NCBI GenBank assembly: GCA_964348795.1
Contig: CAYGDY010000013.1
Location: forward strand, 1 to 64,000
Direction: 5' to 3'
DNA from: JADLAT01 sp964348795
GTDB taxonomy: Bacteria; Pseudomonadota; Alphaproteobacteria; Micavibrionales; Micavibrionaceae
Length of the DNA: 64,000 bases
Under the pieces are notes generated by a model. It searched no databases and was not told where the DNA came from. It saw only the letters and a list, made by a program, of their open reading frames with translations. Position 1 is the stretch's first letter. Every line of letters starts with the position of its first letter. This document shows, piece after piece, positions 8,223 to 17,192 of the stretch. The position numbers were made by a program, and so were the translations under genes.

Positions 8223-9077
8223 ATGCCAGAAACTTTTCAAGCCAGTTGTGAATCCGTTTTTGCCAGACGATGCCTGATCGGGATCGGGGTTTTGTTTTTG
8301 TTTCTGGTGGTGGGGTTGCCGCTGGTGGTGGTATTCGTCGAGGCCTTTTCCAAGGGCTGGGCGGCCTACAAGGACAGTATTCTGGATGAAAATGCCCTGT
8401 CTGCGATTCGCCTGACTCTGCTGGTGGCAATGATTGCCGTGCCGTTCAATATTGTGTTCGGGATTTCTGCGAGCTGGGCGATTTCCAAGTTTGAGTTCTG
8501 GGGCAAACGGCTTTTGATTACCCTGATTGATCTGCCCTTTTCGGTCTCGCCTGTGATATCGGGTGTGATCTATGTGTTGCTGTTCGGCGCCCATTCTGTT
8601 GTGGGAGAGTGGCTGATGGACCATAATGTGCAGGTGATTTTTGCCGTGCCGGGCCTCGTGCTGGCGACAATTTTTGTAACCTTTCCCTTTGTGGCGCGGG
8701 AGCTGATCCCTTTTATGGAGGAGCAGGGTACGGAAGAGGAAGAGGCCGCCTTGCTTCTGGGGGCCAGTGGCTGGCAGACCTTTTTTCATGTGACACTTCC
8801 CAATATCCGGTTTGCGCTGTTATACGGGGTTTTGCTGTGTAATGCCCGTGCGATGGGAGAATTCGGTGCGGTGTCTGTGGTCTCCGGCCATATCAAGGGC
8901 GAGACCAATACCATTCCCCTGCATGTGGAAGTGCTTTACAATGAGTATAATTTTGTCGCGGCCTTTGCAGTGGCATCTATATTAACACTTCTGGCTTTGA
9001 TGACATTGCTCCTGAAACGGTATCTGGAGCGTCAGGATGACAGAATTTTTGAAACCCGTCAGGAGTCCCCCGCGTGA
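8223..9077 (+). CDS. cysW: Sulfate/thiosulfate ABC transporter permease CysW
   Basis: A 284-residue permease, second half of the sulfate channel. The first membrane segment follows a cytoplasmic N-terminus (residues about 20-40), the FNIVFGISASWAISKFEFWGK region is typical of CysW, and the EAA loop is EEEAALLLGASGWQTFF. GAVSVVSGHIKGETNTIPL near the end is also a CysW hallmark. It begins two bases after the cysT stop and overlaps cysA by four bases, so expression is coupled. Confidence 0.93.
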   Translation: MPETFQASCESVFARRCLIGIGVLFLFLVVGLPLVVVFVEAFSKGWAAYKDSILDENALSAIRLTLLVAMIAVPFNIVFGISASWAISKFEFWGKRLLITLIDLPFSVSPVISGVIYVLLFGAHSVVGEWLMDHNVQVIFAVPGLVLATIFVTFPFVARELIPFMEEQGTEEEEAALLLGASGWQTFFHVTLPNIRFALLYGVLLCNARAMGEFGAVSVVSGHIKGETNTIPLHVEVLYNEYNFVAAFAVASILTLLALMTLLLKRYLERQDDRIFETRQESPA

Positions 9078-10273
9078 GTATCAGCGTTCGCCATGTTTCA
9101 AAACATTTCAAAGGGTTTGTCGCCCTTGACAATGTAAGCCTTGAAGTGAAGTCCGGCGAGCTTGTCGCGTTGCTCGGCCCTTCGGGATCCGGTAAGACAA
9201 CACTGATGCGCATTATCGCAGGGCTGGAACGCCCCGAGGCCGGAACGGTCCTGTTGAACGGAAAGCCGGTCCTGAACAAGGGAATCCAGCAACGCAATGT
9301 CGGGTTTGTGTTCCAGCACTATGCTCTGTTCAAGCATATGAGCGTCTTTGAGAATGTGGCTTTTGGTCTGCGGGTCCGCAAGGCCAAGGACCGTTTGCCG
9401 GAAGAACAGATCAAGGCGCGTGTGATGGATCTCTTGAAGCTGGTGCATCTGGAGCGGTTTTATGATCGCTACCCGTCTGAACTGTCCGGCGGGCAGAGAC
9501 AGCGGGTTGCGCTGGCGCGGGCTTTGGCGGTGGAGCCTGGCGTTTTGTTGCTGGACGAACCGTTCGGCGCACTGGATGCAAAGGTGAGAAAAGAGCTGAG
9601 GCGCTGGATGCGGCGGCTTCACGATGAAATGCCGATCACCAGTGTGTTTGTGACCCACGATCAGGAAGAGGCGATGGAGGTTGCAGACCGTGTTGTCGTG
9701 ATGAGCCATGGCAAGGTCGAACAGATGGGGACGCCCGAAGAGGTCTGGCAACGCCCTGCCAATGCGTTTGTGTATGATTTTCTCGGGAATTATAATGAGT
9801 TTGATGGCTGGAAAGATCCGGACGGGACGATTCATCTTGCGGACAATGATACGCCGCATACACCGGAAAGAGCCGTCGTTTCCGAAAAACCCCGTTCGTG
9901 GCTGGGCGGGCTGTATCCGGATATGCTGTCTTCTTTGGTCAGCAGGGCCACGGGGCTTTTATACGAACCCCCGCAGATCACGGTGCCCGCCGATCAGAAA
10001 CAGCATTTTTCCGTTACAGGGCAGGGCAAAGCGGTAAAAATCTTCGCGCGCCCCCATGAAATGCACATCACAAAAACACCCGAAGCGCAGGAGCATATCC
10101 ATGCACAGGTGGTGCATATCAATCCGGCGGGTCCCCTCGTGAAACTGGAGCTGGAGCGCCCGAGTGGCCAGATCATACAGGTCGAAATCCCCAAAAGCGT
10201 TCTTAAGGCTCATGCGGTTGAAAAAGGCGACATGTTGTTTGTCCGGCCTAAGGACATGAAGGTGTTTGAATAA
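9074..10273 (+). CDS. cysA: Sulfate/thiosulfate ABC transporter ATPase CysA
   Basis: A 399-residue ATPase with a GTG start at 9074 that overlaps the cysW stop and has AGGAG eight bases upstream. Walker A is GPSGSGKT (about residues 35-42), the ABC signature LSGGQ is near residue 137, and Walker B LLLDEP has Asp161/Glu162. The H-loop is VFVTHDQEEAMEVADR. A C-terminal regulatory beta domain follows (about 240-399) with the KIFARPHEMHI segment typical of CysA. It is longer than the usual 340-360 residues because of an extra linker around 260-310. It energises sulfate uptake for cysteine synthesis. Confidence 0.93.
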   Translation: MSISVRHVSKHFKGFVALDNVSLEVKSGELVALLGPSGSGKTTLMRIIAGLERPEAGTVLLNGKPVLNKGIQQRNVGFVFQHYALFKHMSVFENVAFGLRVRKAKDRLPEEQIKARVMDLLKLVHLERFYDRYPSELSGGQRQRVALARALAVEPGVLLLDEPFGALDAKVRKELRRWMRRLHDEMPITSVFVTHDQEEAMEVADRVVVMSHGKVEQMGTPEEVWQRPANAFVYDFLGNYNEFDGWKDPDGTIHLADNDTPHTPERAVVSEKPRSWLGGLYPDMLSSLVSRATGLLYEPPQITVPADQKQHFSVTGQGKAVKIFARPHEMHITKTPEAQEHIHAQVVHINPAGPLVKLELERPSGQIIQVEIPKSVLKAHAVEKGDMLFVRPKDMKVFE

Positions 10274-10384
10274 TAGTGTAATCGCTTGAGAGTGCAATTC
10301 TCTTTCTTAATAAGAATAACTTTAAAACGCTTTCCAGCAAGCTTTTCTGGACAAAAGAAGGCAAAATCCCATATTGGTACTGGT

Positions 10385-11404
10385 ATGAAACGGATCGGCA
10401 GAAAAACAGGGTTTTTGATTCTTGCAGGGCTCCTTCTCGCTGGGGCGGGCATGGCGTGGAAAATCCGCGCGGAGCGGCTGGCGGTTGTCAGGCCTGTGCG
10501 GGGCGAGGCCGTGCAGGCCGTCTATGCGACAGGCACGATCGAACCCACGGTGATGCTTCCCATTGCGCCGCGTCAGGGCGGACGGCTGGTGGAATTGCTG
10601 GTAGATGAAGGCGCGCTGGTGAAAAAGGGCGAACTGCTGGCCCGCATGGAAGATGCCGACATGCAAAAAGCGATTGATAAACTTCAAGCAGAATACACCC
10701 TTGCGCAAAGTGAATATACGAGAAAGCGCGCATTGGGAAAATCGGGCGCGGTGTCCAAACAAGCGCTGGATCAGGCCCGCACCACCGAAGAATCGGCTCT
10801 GGCCGCTCTGGAACAGGCCAAGGCCCAGCAGGATTACACAAAGCTTTTTGCGCCTGAAGAGGGGCGGATTATCCGACGTGACGGGGAAATCGGGGAGTTT
10901 ATTGGGCAGGGACAGGCGGTGTTTTGGATCGAGCGCCCTGATTCCCTGCGCGTGACAGTGGAGGTGGACGAAGAAGATATTCCTTTGGTGGATGTGGGGC
11001 AGGCTGTCGTCGTTCGCGCTGATGCCTATCCGGATCAGGTTTTTGACGGTACGGTACAGAGCATCACGCCCAAGGGGGATCCTGTGTCGCGCTCTTACCG
11101 TGTGCGGATGGCGCTGACCGGAAAAACACCCCTTATGAGTGGTATGACGGCGGAGACCAATATCATCGTACAAACCCAGAAAAACGCGCTGTTGGTGCCT
11201 GCCAGCGCCGTGAAGGATCAGGCGCTGTGGGTGGTGGAGGCGGGACGGCTTGTGCATAAAACCGTCGAAACGGGTATCAAGGGGCCGGAGCGTATCCAGA
11301 TTCTCTCGGGCCTGAGCGGGGAAGAGGAGATTGTGAAAACCCCCGTGCCCTCCTTGCAGGAAGGGCAATTTGTGGGGACGGTTCCCGAGACTGTTTCTCC
11401 ATGA
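10385..11404 (+). CDS. HlyD/MacA/DevB-type periplasmic adaptor of an ABC exporter
   Basis: About 339 residues from ATG 10385; a longer frame from TTG 10286 lacks support. There is one N-terminal membrane anchor (KTGFLILAGLLLAGAGMAW), a first lipoyl half (GGRLVELLVDEGALVKKGELLA), a coiled-coil hairpin (about residues 90-150) and the second lipoyl half (KLFAPEEGRIIRRDGEIGEF). A beta-barrel and a membrane-proximal domain follow (GMTAETNIIV, ALLVPASAVKD). It bridges an inner-membrane exporter to an outer-membrane channel. It overlaps the permease gene by four bases. The gene order adaptor, permease, ATPase is that of DevBCA; MacAB-like is the other option. The substrate is unknown and no TolC homologue is nearby. 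Confidence 0.87.
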   Translation: MKRIGRKTGFLILAGLLLAGAGMAWKIRAERLAVVRPVRGEAVQAVYATGTIEPTVMLPIAPRQGGRLVELLVDEGALVKKGELLARMEDADMQKAIDKLQAEYTLAQSEYTRKRALGKSGAVSKQALDQARTTEESALAALEQAKAQQDYTKLFAPEEGRIIRRDGEIGEFIGQGQAVFWIERPDSLRVTVEVDEEDIPLVDVGQAVVVRADAYPDQVFDGTVQSITPKGDPVSRSYRVRMALTGKTPLMSGMTAETNIIVQTQKNALLVPASAVKDQALWVVEAGRLVHKTVETGIKGPERIQILSGLSGEEEIVKTPVPSLQEGQFVGTVPETVSP

Positions 11405-12645
11405 AGATTTTGCTTTCCATTGCGCTCCGGCACTTGCTCTCCCGTAAACGGCAAAGTCTGGTATCGTTGTCCGGTATTGTGATCGGGGTGGCGTTTTTTC
11501 TCGCGATTTCCTCCCTGATGCAAGGCTCGCAGAATGATTTTATCAAGCGGCTGGTTGATAATTCGCCGCATATCACGGTGTCCGATGACTTTCGCAATGG
11601 AACAATCCAGCCTGTGGCCCTGCGGTATCCGGAGGCTGTGGTGGAACTTCGCTCTGTCCAGCCTCAAACAGAAACACGCGGGATCAGGGGATACCGGCAG
11701 ATTGTAGCGCGTCTGATGCGGGAGAGCGGGGTGCGGGCCTCTGCGGTGTTGAGCGGGCAGGTTCTTCTGCGGTTTGCCGGAAAGGAGACGCCGCTGACCC
11801 TGAACGGGATGATCCCTCAGGATATCCGCTTTATCACCACGATTGACGAACACATGGTGCAGGGGACTTTGGATGATCTGGTCAGCAACAGAAATGGCAT
11901 TATTGTCGGGACCGCCCTTTTAAAGAAATTGTCGATGAATTTCGGTGACAATATGACGGTGGTGGCGTCCACGGGGCAAGTCCGTACATTCAAGATTGTC
12001 GGCACTTTCCGCACGGGACGGCGCAATTACGATGAGGAACAGGCGTTTGTGGACCTGAAACGGGTGCAGGCGCTGATGGATCGCTCCAACAGGGCCAACG
12101 TCATCATGATCAAAATGGATCATCCCCAAGAGGCAGATGTGTTTGCTAAAAATCTGGAATCTGAAATCGGCTATAAAAGTGTGTCGTGGCAGGAAGCGTC
12201 AGAGGATATCACCAATACGCTGGCGATCCGGAATATGATTATGTACTCGGTGGTGAGTGCGGTTCTGGTGGTTGCGGCTTTCGGGATTTATAATATTATT
12301 TCTACCGTTGTGATGGAAAAACACCGTGATATCGCCATTTTGAAATCCATGGGGTTTAGGGCAGGGGATATCAAGAAAATTTTTCTGGTGCAGGGCGCCT
12401 TGCTGGGCGTAGCGGGTGTGATCGGCGGTATTCCTCTGGGGTGCGGGTTGATGCTGGGTCTGATGCAGGTGCACTTGAAACCACCTGGCGCATCCGAGCC
12501 GATCCAGATGCCGATTGACTGGGGCTTTCCCCAGTTTGCCATTGCGGGCGCGTTTGCGTTTTTTGCGGCCCTGCTGGCGTCGTATTTGCCGGCGCGCAAG
12601 GCCGCACAGGTCATGCCTGTTGATATTTTGCGCGGGGGGATGTGA
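11401..12645 (+). CDS. ABC exporter permease, FtsX/MacB/DevC type
   Basis: 414 residues. A first membrane segment (about 20-40, SLSGIVIGVAFFLAISSL) is followed by a large periplasmic MacB-like core domain (about 45-265) and three C-terminal membrane segments. The FtsX signature is visible (IRNMIMYSVVSAVLVVAAFG; KHRDIAILKSMGFRAGDIKKIF; LPARKAAQVMPVDILRGG). Such permeases work by mechanotransmission rather than forming a transmembrane channel, exporting periplasmic substrates or lipoproteins. It is coupled by ATGA overlap to the adaptor and by TGATG overlap to the ATPase. Confidence 0.87.
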   Translation: MKILLSIALRHLLSRKRQSLVSLSGIVIGVAFFLAISSLMQGSQNDFIKRLVDNSPHITVSDDFRNGTIQPVALRYPEAVVELRSVQPQTETRGIRGYRQIVARLMRESGVRASAVLSGQVLLRFAGKETPLTLNGMIPQDIRFITTIDEHMVQGTLDDLVSNRNGIIVGTALLKKLSMNFGDNMTVVASTGQVRTFKIVGTFRTGRRNYDEEQAFVDLKRVQALMDRSNRANVIMIKMDHPQEADVFAKNLESEIGYKSVSWQEASEDITNTLAIRNMIMYSVVSAVLVVAAFGIYNIISTVVMEKHRDIAILKSMGFRAGDIKKIFLVQGALLGVAGVIGGIPLGCGLMLGLMQVHLKPPGASEPIQMPIDWGFPQFAIAGAFAFFAALLASYLPARKAAQVMPVDILRGGM

Positions 12646-13325
12646 TGGCGGAATTTCTCCTCGAATCGCAAAATGTAAGCCGTATGTTATCGAGCGATAT
12701 TCCGGTGACGCTGGTCAAGGACGCTTCGGTTCAGATCAAGGCGGGGGAGTTCGTTGTGATTACGGGTCCTTCGGGCTCTGGGAAATCGTCCTTGCTGTAT
12801 TTGCTGGGGCTACTCGATACACCGAGCCAAGGCCGCCTTGTTTTGCAAGGGCAGGATATCAGCACCTTGCCTGAGAATGATGTCGCGCAAATCCGGCTGG
12901 AAAAACTGGGGTTCGTATTTCAGTTTCACTTTTTGTTGCCTGAATTTTCTGCACTGGAAAATGTGATGCTCCCGATGCAAAGGCTCGGTCGTTTGCCGGA
13001 AAGGCAGATTAAGGCCCAAGCGGAGGAGATTCTCGTAAAGCTCGGCATGGGGGAGCAAATTCATAAACTGCCCAAGCAAATGTCCGGCGGGCAATGTCAG
13101 AGAGTCGCGGTGGCCCGCGCGCTGGCCAATGACCCGATTTTAATACTGGCCGATGAGCCTACCGGCAATTTGGACACCGTTTCCAGCAAACGCGTGCAGG
13201 ACATGTTTCAGGAAATAGCCCATGCGCAAAACAGGGCTGTGGTGGCGGTGACACATGATACCGAATTTGCGAAGCTCGCGGACCGGCAGATTCATATTGT
13301 GGATGGGCGGATTGTTGCATCATGA
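12645..13325 (+). CDS. ABC exporter ATPase, LolD/MacB/DevA type
   Basis: About 226 residues from the ATG overlapping the permease stop. Walker A is GPSGSGKSSLL, the Q-loop QFHFLLPEFSALENVMLP is characteristic of the LolD/MacB/FtsE group, the signature is variant MSGGQCQRVAVARAL, Walker B is LILADEPTGNLD and the H-loop is VAVTHD. It powers the adaptor-permease pair. LolD proper is less likely, because a single permease accompanied by an adaptor does not match LolCDE. Confidence 0.88.
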   Translation: MAEFLLESQNVSRMLSSDIPVTLVKDASVQIKAGEFVVITGPSGSGKSSLLYLLGLLDTPSQGRLVLQGQDISTLPENDVAQIRLEKLGFVFQFHFLLPEFSALENVMLPMQRLGRLPERQIKAQAEEILVKLGMGEQIHKLPKQMSGGQCQRVAVARALANDPILILADEPTGNLDTVSSKRVQDMFQEIAHAQNRAVVAVTHDTEFAKLADRQIHIVDGRIVAS

Positions 13326-13951
13326 ATTTTGAAACAGTGTTTTCATTCGCGCTGACGAGTTTGCTGATTGAACTCACGCCCGGGCCGAATATGGCGTATC
13401 TGGCGATCATCAGTCTATCGCGCGGGCGGCGGGCCGGTTTGTTTTCTCTGGTGGGTGTGGCGCTGGGCTTGCTGATTGTCGGCGGTGTGTCTGCTCTGGG
13501 TCTGGCTACCCTTATTCAAAACTCGCCGCTGGCATATCATATGCTACGTTGGGGCGGTGTTTTGTATTTGCTTTGGCTCGCGTGGAGCGGCTGGCATGAG
13601 GAAGATGATCTGTCTGATATGTCTGCCGTGTCTGTGCATCACGCGGATGTGCGTTTTTTTGCGCGCGGGCTTGTGACTAATCTCCTTAATCCCAAGGCGG
13701 CGGTGTTTTATATTGCCATTTTGCCCGGATTTTTTACGATGAGCACACCGATTATATCGCAAGGTTTGATTTTAACTGGCCTGTATGTGGCCATAGCATC
13801 GGCTATTCATGGCGGGATTGTTGTATTGGCCGACGGGGTGCGGCGCTTTATAGAGGATGAACGCTCTGTAGCACGTCTTCGTAAAATATTGTCGGTTTTA
13901 TTGGCGCTGGTGGCCGTGTGGTTTGCCTATTCGACAGGATTGAAGCAATGA
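13322..13951 (+). CDS. LysE/RhtB family amino-acid exporter
   Basis: A 209-residue membrane protein with the family start IELTPGPNMAYLAIISLSRG and about six hydrophobic segments (LFSLVGVALGLLIV, RFFARGLVTNLLNPKAAVFY). LysE/RhtB proteins export amino acids or related small molecules. It overlaps the upstream ATPase gene by four bases (ATGA) and the downstream flavoprotein gene also by four, so these genes are in one transcript, although a shared pathway is not evident. The substrate cannot be told from sequence. Confidence 0.88.
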   Translation: MNFETVFSFALTSLLIELTPGPNMAYLAIISLSRGRRAGLFSLVGVALGLLIVGGVSALGLATLIQNSPLAYHMLRWGGVLYLLWLAWSGWHEEDDLSDMSAVSVHHADVRFFARGLVTNLLNPKAAVFYIAILPGFFTMSTPIISQGLILTGLYVAIASAIHGGIVVLADGVRRFIEDERSVARLRKILSVLLALVAVWFAYSTGLKQ

Positions 13952-15123
13952 GTATGGAGCACTATGATGTGATCGTGATAGGCGCGGGCGCTGGGGGGTT
14001 GTTTTGTGCCATTCATGCGGGCAAGCGCGGGCGGCGGGTTTTGGTGCTGGACCACGCGCACAAGACGGCAGAGAAAATCCGGATTTCAGGCGGCGGGCGG
14101 TGTAATTTTACCAATATTCATACCAGCCCCGCGCACTTTTTATCCGAAAACCCCCATTTTTGTAAATCGGCTCTGAGCCGGTATACGCCGCAGGATTTTA
14201 TCGCGCTTCTTAAAAAACATGACATGGCATGGCACGAGAAAAAACTGGGCCAGCTTTTTTGTGATAACAGTGCGCAGGATGTTATAGACATGCTCTTGAC
14301 GGAGGCGCGCGCCGCGGGCATGCGGCTTGAAATGGGCACAAGCGTTGAAACTATTGCATCAGGCTATCATCTGCGCACTACGCGGGGGGCGTTTTCCTGT
14401 GACTCTCTGGTCATTGCCACGGGCGGGCTCTCTATCCCCAAAATCGGGGCCAGTAAATTTGGCTACGATGTGGCGCGGCAGTTTGGCTTGCGTGTCGTGC
14501 AGACGCGCCCTGCACTGGTGCCTCTGACGTTCAGCGATGCGTTTTTAGCGCGGTGTCAGGCGTTGAGCGGCTTGTCAGTCGAGGCGCAGGTGAGCGCCGG
14601 CAAGAAATCTTTTGCCGAAGGCTTGCTCTTTACGCATCGGGGCCTCAGTGGTCCTTCGATCCTCCAGATTTCTTCGTACTGGCGGGAGGGGGAGGAGATT
14701 GTGGTAAATCTCGCGCAAGGTCATGATGTGTTTGCCGTGTTGAAGGGTAAAAAAACGACCCATCCCAAACAGGAAATCCAGACGGCGCTGTCCGAATTTT
14801 TGCCCAAGCGGCTGGCGGATGATCTGTGCGCGGCTTTGAAAATTGCGGGGCGGCTGGCGGACCAGAGCGATAAAACGCTTCAGGGATTGGGTTTGGCGGT
14901 GAATGGCTGGCGGATTAAACCGAGCGGCACGGAAGGCTATCGCACGGCCGAAGTCACGCTGGGCGGGGTGGATACGCGGGATCTCTCCTCCAAAACCATG
15001 GAAGCCGTGAACGTCAAGGGGTTGTACTTCATCGGCGAGGTGGTGGACGTGACAGGCCACTTGGGTGGATTTAACTTCCAATGGGCATGGTCTTCGGGGT
15101 ATGTTGCGGGCTTGAATGTTTAG
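13948..15123 (+). CDS. HI0933/YhiN family FAD-dependent oxidoreductase
   Basis: About 391 residues from ATG 13948, which overlaps the lysE-like stop. The FAD-binding Rossmann motif is at the N-terminus (VIVIGAGAGGLFCAIHAGKRG), followed by the family hallmark EKIRISGGGRCNFTN. A central variable domain contains GLLFTHRGLSGPSILQ, and a C-terminal FAD-contact segment reads GLYFIGEVVDVTGHLGGFN. The family is conserved; its physiological substrate is not established. It shares an operon with the transporter upstream. Confidence 0.9.
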   Translation: MSMEHYDVIVIGAGAGGLFCAIHAGKRGRRVLVLDHAHKTAEKIRISGGGRCNFTNIHTSPAHFLSENPHFCKSALSRYTPQDFIALLKKHDMAWHEKKLGQLFCDNSAQDVIDMLLTEARAAGMRLEMGTSVETIASGYHLRTTRGAFSCDSLVIATGGLSIPKIGASKFGYDVARQFGLRVVQTRPALVPLTFSDAFLARCQALSGLSVEAQVSAGKKSFAEGLLFTHRGLSGPSILQISSYWREGEEIVVNLAQGHDVFAVLKGKKTTHPKQEIQTALSEFLPKRLADDLCAALKIAGRLADQSDKTLQGLGLAVNGWRIKPSGTEGYRTAEVTLGGVDTRDLSSKTMEAVNVKGLYFIGEVVDVTGHLGGFNFQWAWSSGYVAGLNV

Positions 15124-15130
15124 GGTTTGT

Positions 15131-15200
15131 TGTCATTCTGAGCGTAGCGAAGAATCTCTGGGATGGCGACAAGATCCTTCAGATTCGCTTCAGGATGACA
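15131..15200. repeat. Dispersed palindromic repeat, family A
   Basis: A hairpin-forming intergenic element that begins tgtcattctgagcgtagcga and ends cttcaggatgaca. The ends are inverted copies of each other (TGTCATTCTGA / TCAGGATGACA with small differences). Other copies are listed in this window. Confidence 0.8.
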
Positions 15201-15230
15201 GAAAAAATTTGTAAAAAGGTTCATGTTTAA

Positions 15231-17105
15231 ATGCCGCCACCCCTTCTCCTCTCCGTTAAAGATGCCACGATCCGGTACAGTGAAATTCCGGTGTTTGAAA
15301 AGCTGTCCTTCAATATCCACGAAGGGGCGCGGATTGCGCTGGTAGGCAAGAACGGCGCGGGCAAATCCACACTCATGAACATCATCACGGGCGCGCGGGA
15401 TCTCGATGAGGGCGAGCGCTGGGAGCAAGCGGGCCTCACGATCGGGTACCTGCATCAGGAAATCGTGCCTGAAAAAAACCAGACGGTGTTTGACTATATT
15501 TTCACCGAGATCAAGGATGCGGAGAAAGAGCTATACACCTATAAGGTGGATATCGTGACGCAGGCGCTTGAGCTCGACCCGCAAAGCCAGCTGACCATGC
15601 TGTCCGGCGGGCAGTTGCGGCGGGCGGGGCTGGCCCGCGCGCTGGTGGAGGAGCCTGATATCCTTCTGCTGGACGAGCCGACAAACCATCTGGATTTAGA
15701 GGCCATAGAATGGCTGGAGCAATATTTGAAATCCTATCGCGGGACGTTTTTGTGTATTTCCCACGACCGGACGTTTCTGGCTAATATCTCCAACCAGATT
15801 TTCTGGCTTGATCGTGGGGGGATTAGGGTTTGCCCGCGTGGTTTCGGGGATTTCGATAGCTGGTCCGAAGGCCTGCTGGAGCAAGAAGCCCGCGAACTGC
15901 ATAACCGGAAATCGGCCGTGGCACTTGAGGTCGAATGGGCCAGCCGCGGCGTGAAGGCGCGGCGCAAGCGTAACCAAAAACGCTTAGAAGATATGAAGGC
16001 CGCTCGGGATAAACTCAAGGCCGATCAAATTGCCTACCGGCGGGCTACCAAGAAGATAGAGCTCAAACCCATGAAAGACGGGGAAATGGGTTCCAAAATT
16101 GTGGCAGAGTTTTATAACGTCTATAAACATTTTGAGGAAGATCACAAAACCATTCCGATTTTGAATAAATTCTCTATGAGAATTCAGCGCGGCGACCGGA
16201 TCGGGATTTTGGGCAAGAACGGCTCGGGCAAATCAACATTTTTGAAACTGTTGATCGGCGAATTACAACCCGATCAGGGAAGCATTAAACGGCGCAAGGA
16301 ACTCGAATTTTCCTATTTTGATCAAAAGCGCAGTGATCTGAATCCGGCCGATACGCTCCGGCGGACGCTTTCGCCTACGGGCGGGGATTATATTGACGTC
16401 ATGGGAAAACAACGCCATGTGTGCGGCTATCTGAAAGATTTTCTGTTTGACCCGTCGCGGGCGCAAGATAAGGTGTCTCAGCTTTCGGGCGGTCAGAAAA
16501 ACAGGCTCATGCTGGCGAAAATTCTGGCCAATCCCAAGACCTGCCTGATTTTGGATGAACCCACCAATGATCTGGACATGGATACGCTGGATATGCTCGA
16601 GGAGATTTTATCGGCGTATAAGGGGACGTTGATTGTCGTGTCGCATGATCGGGATTTTCTGGACCAGACGGTCACGCAGATTCTGGCGTTCGAGGGCAAT
16701 GGCGTGGTGGAAAGTCATGTGGGCGGGTATTCCGATTATCTGGATTTCAAGCGTGGGGAAGGGGTGGGGGCGGAGGACGATGTTAAAACAGAAGTCAAAG
16801 CGCGCAAACCCCTCTCAAAGCCCCCTCTCCCCTCTGGGGAGAGGGTTGGGGGTGAGGGGAAAACCCTTCAAAAGCCCGCGCAAAAACTGACCTACAAGCT
16901 GGAACATGAACTCAAACAGCTCCCGCAAAAAATCTCCAAACAGGAAACCGAAATTACCGCCCTGAATACAGCGCTGGCTGATGCGGATTTTTACAGCCGT
17001 GATCCGGATGCTTTCCACGAGACGGTCCGCCTGCTGGAGGACGCTAAAACACGCTTGGAGCGCTATGAAACCCGCTGGCTGGAGATCGAGGCCATGAAAG
17101 GGTAG
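15231..17105 (+). CDS. ABC-F family ATPase, Uup-like
   Basis: A 624-residue soluble protein with two ABC domains. The first has Walker A GKNGAGKST, signature LSGGQLRRAGLARAL and Walker B LLLDEPTNHLDLEA; the second has GKNGSGKST, LSGGQKNRLMLAKIL and ILDEPTNDLDMDT. A linker sits between them, rich in basic residues (VKARRKRNQKRLEDMKAARDK). The C-terminal domain (about 545-624) is a predicted coiled coil like that of Uup. ABC-F proteins act on ribosomes; Uup is also linked to DNA-repeat stability. Between the second ATPase domain and the coiled coil, residues about 525-545 (PLPSGERVGGEG) are encoded by a GC-rich palindromic repeat inserted in frame (16821-16860). Confidence 0.9.
   Translation: MPPPLLLSVKDATIRYSEIPVFEKLSFNIHEGARIALVGKNGAGKSTLMNIITGARDLDEGERWEQAGLTIGYLHQEIVPEKNQTVFDYIFTEIKDAEKELYTYKVDIVTQALELDPQSQLTMLSGGQLRRAGLARALVEEPDILLLDEPTNHLDLEAIEWLEQYLKSYRGTFLCISHDRTFLANISNQIFWLDRGGIRVCPRGFGDFDSWSEGLLEQEARELHNRKSAVALEVEWASRGVKARRKRNQKRLEDMKAARDKLKADQIAYRRATKKIELKPMKDGEMGSKIVAEFYNVYKHFEEDHKTIPILNKFSMRIQRGDRIGILGKNGSGKSTFLKLLIGELQPDQGSIKRRKELEFSYFDQKRSDLNPADTLRRTLSPTGGDYIDVMGKQRHVCGYLKDFLFDPSRAQDKVSQLSGGQKNRLMLAKILANPKTCLILDEPTNDLDMDTLDMLEEILSAYKGTLIVVSHDRDFLDQTVTQILAFEGNGVVESHVGGYSDYLDFKRGEGVGAEDDVKTEVKARKPLSKPPLPSGERVGGEGKTLQKPAQKLTYKLEHELKQLPQKISKQETEITALNTALADADFYSRDPDAFHETVRLLEDAKTRLERYETRWLEIEAMKG
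16821..16860. repeat. GC-rich palindromic repeat inside the ABC-F gene (family C)
   Basis: CCCTCTCCCC (16823-16832), loop TCT and GGGGAGAGGG (16836-16845) form a perfect 10-bp hairpin. The right part (16836-16859) matches the arms of the repeat in the RNase R gene except for one extra G. It is translated as part of an interdomain linker, so it is tolerated. Confidence 0.85.
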
Positions 17106-17192
17106 AGGGTTTTCTTTGTGTGATCTATTGACATACTGTAATTTTTTTGGCTACAAAGGAGCCTCTTATATAAAATAGTGGCAGGAGTATTT

